Source of the DNA: Gonatopus flavifemur
Lineage: Eukaryota > Arthropoda > Insecta > Hymenoptera > Dryinidae
Reading direction: 5' to 3'
DNA: 64,000 nt
Assembly (NCBI GenBank): GCA_018340375.1
Contig: JAFFJZ010000008.1
Coordinates: 868,001 to 932,000 of the forward strand
The translations under genes and the position numbers were made by a program. The first letter of the stretch is position 1. Every line of letters begins with the position of its first letter. Below are positions 57,541 to 64,000 of this stretch, piece after piece. The notes below the pieces were generated by a model. It was not told where the DNA came from. It made no database searches and worked only from the letters and a program-made list of their open reading frames with translations.

Positions 57541-60000
57541 AAAGTTGAAAAAAAATAAAAATTTCGATTTCCCGTGTAAACTTTTTCACATCCGAACACT
57601 CCTTAAAAGCTGGTTGATGTTATGACGATTCCACACAAGTGAGAATCCAAAAGTGAAGTAGTTATTGAAATAAATGAATCGTGAAAATGTTCTAATTCAT
57701 TCCTCAATCACGCCTAGATAGATGACTGTACATTGCGCTTAAGTGACTCTCAGCTCACGCTTTCGTCGCGCTCACACACTTCATTTACACCAGGACAGTT
57801 GTCCGAATTCTGCAGTTATGTAGAAACATGTTTCTACATCATTTGAAGGTGGTATAAAGAATGGTAGGTAATTAGTTTCAGGATTTCTGAATATTGCATT
57901 TGAAAATTTTATCAGTCAAGTGAGAAACCGATTAGTGCCTTTTCATATATCTCCGGACATCTAGATTATTTTAGATACAAGTGGAGTAAGCATATGTGGC
58001 CTGAGATTTGTTCAAAATGAGCGGAGTGAATTCTGAAGGGGGTCGGACTGCTGAGCGAAGCGGAGCAGTCAAGAGGCGCAGCCCTCTGATTTAGTTATGA
58101 GCATTCTCAGATTTTTCCGAATTCAAATCACTTAAAAGCCCTGTCCTACGTACTTGAGCTTGCCACCATTCACTACATTGGAAAACGGTGGATCCCTAAG
58201 GAGAAAATCGATTTATCCCATCATTGTCTGTTTTAGAGCTATAATGATTTCTTGCTGTCCATTAGAGTGCGTCGAAAAACACTTTTTTCTTAAATTGATA
58301 GTCCCAACTTTTTCACTTCTCCCCTCAAAAGTTTCCTTCTGACATGAAATGGAAGTCTCGAAAAGCTGGGTCCAATGCGATAAAGGTTAGAGGCCGCGCA
58401 TCCACTTCAAAGTTCCAATTCTCATGCCTCATCTGTACTTCCCTCAACAGTTCCTTATGCGGGAAGTAGGAATAGTTCCTTCCTTCACATGAAGATCACT
58501 GCTGACATATTTAGTTTCTATTACAATGTGAACTAAACAAACATACTTTCTATTCCTCACAAAATTTAGTGATCAATATCATCATTCAAAAGGAAGATGC
58601 CGTGAATTATCCTCAAATATCGCGCAAAAAAAATTAATTCATTTGGAATTCATACTTCTACGACGATTTGTCGTCCCATTGGTCCGTATGTAAGGCTGTG
58701 ATAGAGAGAAGTTTTGAGCCCCTACCCTATTAACCCCTACCTAACCAACTTCACTTAATCGAAGTAACGCTAATACCAACTCAGCTATACCGCACGATTG
58801 ACATTTTCAACTTCTTGAAAGTTTATGAATCGTTCGTAGATTCGTGCTTACACCTCAGAAACTTACTTTATAACTATTCTCAGTGATGTACGGCACACAA
58901 TGCTCGAGAATCATTTCCTCGAAATGTTATGAATCATTCCACACCGTGCAGTGGTTCCTATTCTTTTCTTCTGTGTCGAAATCTATTCCATGCATTGCTT
59001 GGCAATCATTGGCTTGAAATATTATGAATCACTCTCCAGTGTGATATAATATGTTTTACTGATTTCAGTAAAAAGAGACAAAAAAATGTTCGGCCCCTGG
59101 AAACCACCACAAAGCTTCCCTCTAACGGGGAGGCAAAAACGACTAATGAAAATTTGTAATTGAACTGGATTGATTGATACCTTCAATTTTCAAATAGTAT
59201 AATCAGGTGAAGGAACTTGGCAGTTTCAGTAAATAATATAGAAATGATGAGAAAATTTTGAGGAACCCGATTTAATTTGAGAACTCGAAACATTCCGGGT
59301 GGAATGAAAACCCCGAAATGTTGAAAGTAAGTTAATTGAAATTGAAAACTCAAAATATGTCGGTTATTTCAATTGAAATCGGGAAGTCGAAGTCCAATTC
59401 GGGTATCCCGATTGAAATTGCGAACCTGAACCACTATTACATGTGATGGAATGGTCAATTCTCGCTACATGATATTACCTATGATAGTATGGTTTAATAA
59501 TTGAATTTCCATTCATTTGTGATTCAAATTTCACGAAGTTTTTCAATGGGTTGAATGGAAATTGTTTTCATCGCAGGTGATTCCAACTGCATGCAAGAAC
59601 TTCCAACACTGCACTGAAAAAACATTATCGTTATTATTACGAAACTGTATGCTATTCGCCACGTAAAGCATATCTAATAGAACGACGCTTATGGATAGAT
59701 AAAACATGATAGACATAACGATTCTTTCCTCGTGATTTTTTACATATTTTGCATCCAGAGATTGTCATGTGTCCTCAAATTGATGACGAAGATGAGTTGG
59801 TTTGAAGTGAATACAAAAGTATCCTAATAATATGGCATTTGTGATGTCAAAAAAGAATTGTTCAGAGCAAGAAACATGAAAAATATACCATGGACAAATT
59901 AGGATAATTGACCATTAGTTAGATACACACTCATTTCAATGGTTGTTGAGTGCATGCCAACCAGCATCAACTGCATCCATATGCCGACCATTCCTAACAT
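57541..60000. other. Non-coding interval with one GC-rich hairpin
   Basis: No supportable gene. At about 58048-58072 ACTGCT and AGCAGT flank GAGCGAAGCGG, a near palindrome in a GC-rich patch with GGGGGTCGG before it. 58380-58500 is less AT-rich but without a recognisable frame. Confidence 0.4.
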
Positions 60001-62684
60001 ATGAACGGAAAAGATTCGTCATCAATGACGACTAAACGGGCGCGGCAGGTACCATCCTTGACTTTTCCCTTCTTCTCTCACTTCTTCTATCCTTGTTTCT
60101 TTTCCGTGCGGCAATTTCTCCGAGGCCGCAAACTCTTGGTTCAAAGGCGGTAATTTACGATGGCTTTACGCAAAATTCGCGAACATGGCGCGCAGTCGGT
60201 CGACCAATTTCTTAGTTCTTCCATGTCAGAAGGAAGTAGTCAAATCATAGTCAAAGGAAGCCATAAATCAGAAGGCTGCGATTTAGGTGAAAAACAATGG
60301 CTCCGATGAAATATTGTATACACTGTGCCACTGGTTTCAGAGAGGGGTCGAGAAAGGGTGAAACTAGACGAAAGGGTTAACCGGCGTTCTTGCAGGTTAT
60401 TGCAAAGCGCTTTCTTAATCCCCCATAGTTGCGACTTTCCAGAAAAAGAGTAATACAGACTTTATTCTTCCTCGATTGCCAATACTTGTATTTTTCTTAC
60501 GCATAACTTTTCTCTCCTTGATGCAAAGAGGATTTAGTATACCAAACGGTAGCTAGATTTACATGGTGAAGGGAGTCTGGTAATGACTTTCGAGCTCAGC
60601 TGGAGACAAAGATTTCTATGGATTCATTCTAACGGAATGCTTATTATAACGATTCCTCAGGATTTTGAAGGGAATTAATATTTTGATACATTCAATGAAC
60701 GTGGATAACTTGAGTGAGAGTTGCAAATTGGAATTCAATGATGCAATGTGTCATAACTTCCGATCGCACTTTTTGTCTTATATCAACGAACATAACATGA
60801 CATGTATGTGTGAGGTTTCGAAAATTATTATACTCTTCAATACAACAATTTTGGATGAAGATGGAACCCTTAAGAGATTTTTCACGAATTCAGTTTAAAA
60901 TGTTAGAGTATATCATTGAATCAAATTTTATAGAAATTGTATAAGAGTCTGTATTGGAAAATCATTTTGTTGAAATAGAAAATGTTCTCACGATCTTGAA
61001 AGATTGCTTAGATTTATACATATGACCTGCAAGACCGCCAGAACAAGATAACCATGACATCTCATTTTTTCACCGAGTTCGAAATTCTCAATGTATCCAA
61101 ATGTCTCACGTGAACAAATTCTCAAAATTAAATACAAATTCATGTATAAAGTGTATAGAATTATATACAAATTATACATAATTCTCCGAAGTTCTCCACA
61201 TGGAATGAAGGTAAGACAAATATGAGCATAAAAACATCAGTGCATCTGATGTATAGTGAACTTCTATTCAACTAGAATTCCGATGGTTCATTGAATTCTA
61301 ACAGGATTGACCAATCGCACACTTTTTTTTGAATAGTTTAATCATTGCGAAAATGAGAAATTTCAGGGTACGGGAACTCTAATTGAACGGGGTTAATAAG
61401 TCATACTCCGTACGAAATAATGTTACAGAGACTCTTGATGAACAAAAACTCATCTGTTGCGTTAAATCCAAAAATACCTTTCAAATATTTCTGGCGCATC
61501 GTGGGAAATTACATTATGTGGGAGTCTACTGTGATCAATATTAAATTGCATTGTCTTTTTTATATAGACAAATTTTTGTTCAAATAGTACCTCACATTGC
61601 CCATACAAATACAATAATGAGTGATTAGATACTCTTTAGGATAAGTTATGGAGAAAACGAGCGAGGGTTCTTTTCTTTTTTGTTGCTGTTATAAAATTAT
61701 ATACACATTACAGACTCAAAAACTCCAATAATAAAGGATAAAAAGATTTGAGAGTTAGCGGTTTTTTTACTGAAGTTGGAACAAGGTGTCATAAAAGTAA
61801 CAGGATCTTTGTGAGGATTATGAGAAAGGTTGATGACCAACCCTTGGCTCTAATTTTATTGTATTCATCAACACTCCCAAAAGTTTCTTGTTGCAGAAAA
61901 AAACAGTACAATAGGTCATGGAAAGGAAATACTTTATGTTTTGTGCATACTTTTACAAACGACATTGGTTTGATCTATAATAGTATTGTAAACAAATGTT
62001 ATAGAATTCACCGGAATAAATTTGTGGTTATTTTAGAAGAAAAATCAGTTTATTCATAAAATCTATTGGCAAAAATGTTTTGAATCGCCAAAGTGATACA
62101 ACCTCAATCGTCAGAATCAGCGGAGTTTTTGTTTATAGTAAAAAGTTCATATTGAGCACAAATGTCACATCATATACGATAAGACACAAAAACTTATGTA
62201 GATCATTATTTTTCATATGATCACTCGCTGAAAACATATACTCGCACGTAACCAATAGTTTTCATATTGAACAGAGCATCTGTATTGAGGAAACAGTAAT
62301 CCAAAAATGTGGTGATTGTTCAATAAGTCAATAAAATATTTTTATTGTCTGAATTATAGTTTTTCTCGTGGATGTGAAATTATGAGTTTGAAAAATGATT
62401 TTTCAAGAAAATATGCAAAACTATGAAAACCAAACAAATTTTTATAGATTTTATTGAAATTCGAAATAAACAAAAATTGAATTTTTCAAAGTCAATAATA
62501 AAAGTCGACATACTGACATTTCAAATTCAATGAAATCTATGACTTTTCGCTTGGTTTTCATACTTTCGCGAATTTTCACTAGCAAGAAATCATTTCCAAA
62601 AGCACAGAAAATTTGTCAGATTTATTTTGAAAAACATCAAATTACGAAACTGCCATGTTCCCCGCGTGGAATATCATCCATATA
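60001..62684. other. Non-coding interval
   Basis: No gene is supportable. 60030-60310 is GC-richer than its surroundings and includes an ATG in a fair context at about 60161, opening a 49-codon frame starting MALRKIREHGAQSVDQFL and a possible donor GTGAAA near 60287. I do not recognise it. 61130-61195 has GTATACAA-type words like 6466-6530. The 103-codon frame at 61748-62059 lacks motifs. Confidence 0.4.
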
Positions 62685-62692
62685 CATCCCTT

Positions 62693-62833
62693 TAGAGGTG
62701 GGCGAATCTTGACGAAGCGAATCTTTTGTATAAAATACTTATCGAGTTTTGATAAAAATTCTATAGAATTCGATACAAATTAAACATTTTTTTTATACAA
62801 AAGATTCGCTTCGTGAAAATTCGCCCACCTCTA
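62693..62833. mobile_element. hAT-type MITE, 141 bp, 8-bp target duplication
   Basis: The ends TAGAGGTGGGCGAAT and ATTCGCCCACCTCTA are exact complements. The 8-base CATCCCTT is present on both sides (62685-62692 and 62834-62841). A further inner pair is GAAGCGAATCTTTTGTATAA and its complement. The structure is hAT-like; there is no coding capacity. Confidence 0.88.
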
Positions 62834-62841
62834 CATCCCTT

Positions 62842-63074
62842 TTATGTAAATCATCCTGTCCGACACAATCGACTTGCGCTAGATGTTCACTTTTGTGGAG
62901 TAGATTAGATTACATGTGAATCATACTAGTATGTATTTTTTTCTGACATATGCATAAGTACAGGCTATATGTATACAATAGATGAAGATATGTATCATTT
63001 ATTGATTTACAACTGTATACCGTTGATTTGTATGAAAAATGATATGTAACTATCCAGACAATATACATATACAG
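62842..63074. other. Non-coding interval
   Basis: Nothing supportable; AT-rich unique-looking sequence between a MITE and repeat family C. Confidence 0.4.
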
Positions 63075-63350
63075 GGTGTCCCAGAATTAGTGAACCGGAA
63101 TTCACTGCAGGTGTATTCTGCAGCCAAACTGTAATAATTTCCCGAATTGAAAAATGTTTTTGGAGAGTTAGTTTTTGAGATACGAGCATTTTTAAATTGT
63201 TCGAAGAACTCAACAGCATGGTGTGCGACAAGTTTAACACCATTGCCTAAATTGCAAAACGACGGATCTCTGGAAAAAAATTAAACTAACCTGTCTTTGC
63301 TTGTTTCGGAGCTAAATTGATGTAAAGTTGCTGGATTCTAATTGGCTGGA
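63075..63350. repeat. Dispersed repeat family C, copy 2
   Basis: It starts ACAGGGTGTCCCAGAATTAG and shares the ordered blocks of the 56877-57175 copy up to GATTCTAATTGGCTGG. It is diverged by many substitutions, so both copies are old. Confidence 0.6.
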
Positions 63351-64000
63351 AACCATAAAATTTTGAATTGCTATAATTTCGGATTGAAAAATCATAGGAT
63401 ACTTCAATTCTTCCAGGGATCCGCCGTTTTCCACCTCCGCTAATGGTATGAAGCTGAAGTATGTAGCACACAATGCTGTCGAGTCCTTTGGATTTGAAAA
63501 AAAATGTTTAAATGTTCATATCTCAGAAACTAAGCCTCAAAGAAGATTTTTCAATACAGAAAATTTTCAAAGCAATCAACCCGATCACACTAGGTAAAAT
63601 CTTCAAAAAACCAGAATATTCACCAAATTCTCTGGTATAACTACCGAGTCGCTTGCTGATTTGCGATCAATGAATGGTGAAGGTATATAGTCCGCCTGAT
63701 TTACACAGATTTTGAGCCAATTGTTTCACCCGTACTTTTGAAGTTTCCAAAATTGCCCTAGGCTTTGCAGCCCATTGTTTATGAACGGTGTCGTTTACAT
63801 CGTATTTTTAACAAACCGCAAAAATTTTATCCTGCACGGTTCATCTTTGGGGCAAGCATGACATCGCCCAAAAAGACATTCGTCATTTGGATTGTCGCAA
63901 ATCGATTCCAGTAAAACAACCTGATAATGACTTGTAAAACTCGATAAAAACTAAATATGAAAACTCCAATGTTCCTAAACATCCCCCATCCCTATTCTTA
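63351..64000. other. Non-coding end of window
   Basis: No supportable gene. 63590-63660 has ACCAGAATATTCACC/GGTATAACTACCGAG words similar to the 5285-5572 element. Confidence 0.4.

Overview
The window is AT-rich, intron-bearing nuclear DNA from an arthropod, most likely an insect. The evidence is one spliced gene for mitochondrial ribosomal protein S12, an RTE-type non-LTR retrotransposon family, and a very high density of short non-autonomous DNA transposons. There are no prokaryotic operons, no rRNA and no convincing functional tRNA. I cannot name the order or species from the sequence alone.

Layout. From 1 to about 28400 there is no gene I can defend. This part holds scattered foldback elements with TA or 8-bp target duplications (217-515, 2487-2779, 4479-4719, 8306-8592, 8944-9405, 10194-10323, 18790-19040, 23116-23273), a minisatellite split by a hAT-type element (11755-12395), a broken CACTA/KDZ-like transposase (19427-20270), a tRNA-like SINE candidate (21628-21710) and a short RTE fragment (24718-25119). 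From 28400 to 35100 lies the gene-bearing part: a candidate short first exon (28588-28635), a 5'-truncated RTE copy (29974-30736), a coding-like minus-strand stretch (32344-32750), and mRpS12 with exons at 33929-34150 and 34572-34705.

From 36700 to 43000 is a cluster of nested palindromes (36703-38409), then a near full-length RTE element (38996-42343, minus strand) flanked by a 574/575-bp direct repeat. From 44085 to 56150 are an RTE remnant with an element inside it, many copies of a MITE family starting CCCAAGCAGCA (46569-47637, 49161-49655, 54347-54663), a 900-bp foldback (51231-52140) and a second nested foldback group (55220-56150). From 56150 to the end there are two copies of another dispersed repeat (56877-57175, 63075-63350), a tandem repeat with a repetitive antisense peptide (57180-57540) and a clean hAT MITE (62693-62833); the rest looks like unique non-coding DNA.

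How it works together: only mRpS12 has a clear cellular role, in mitochondrial translation. The rest records successive transposition. RTE copies inserted with 11-bp target duplications at two sites but with a 574-bp duplication at a third. TA-targeting foldback elements repeatedly inserted into older elements, including an RTE remnant and other MITEs. The most unusual signals are the 574-bp duplication and a shared architecture among the TA-flanked elements: similar CAC-type ends with interiors built from a family-specific short word repeated on both strands. I see no new enzymatic, defence or regulatory system.
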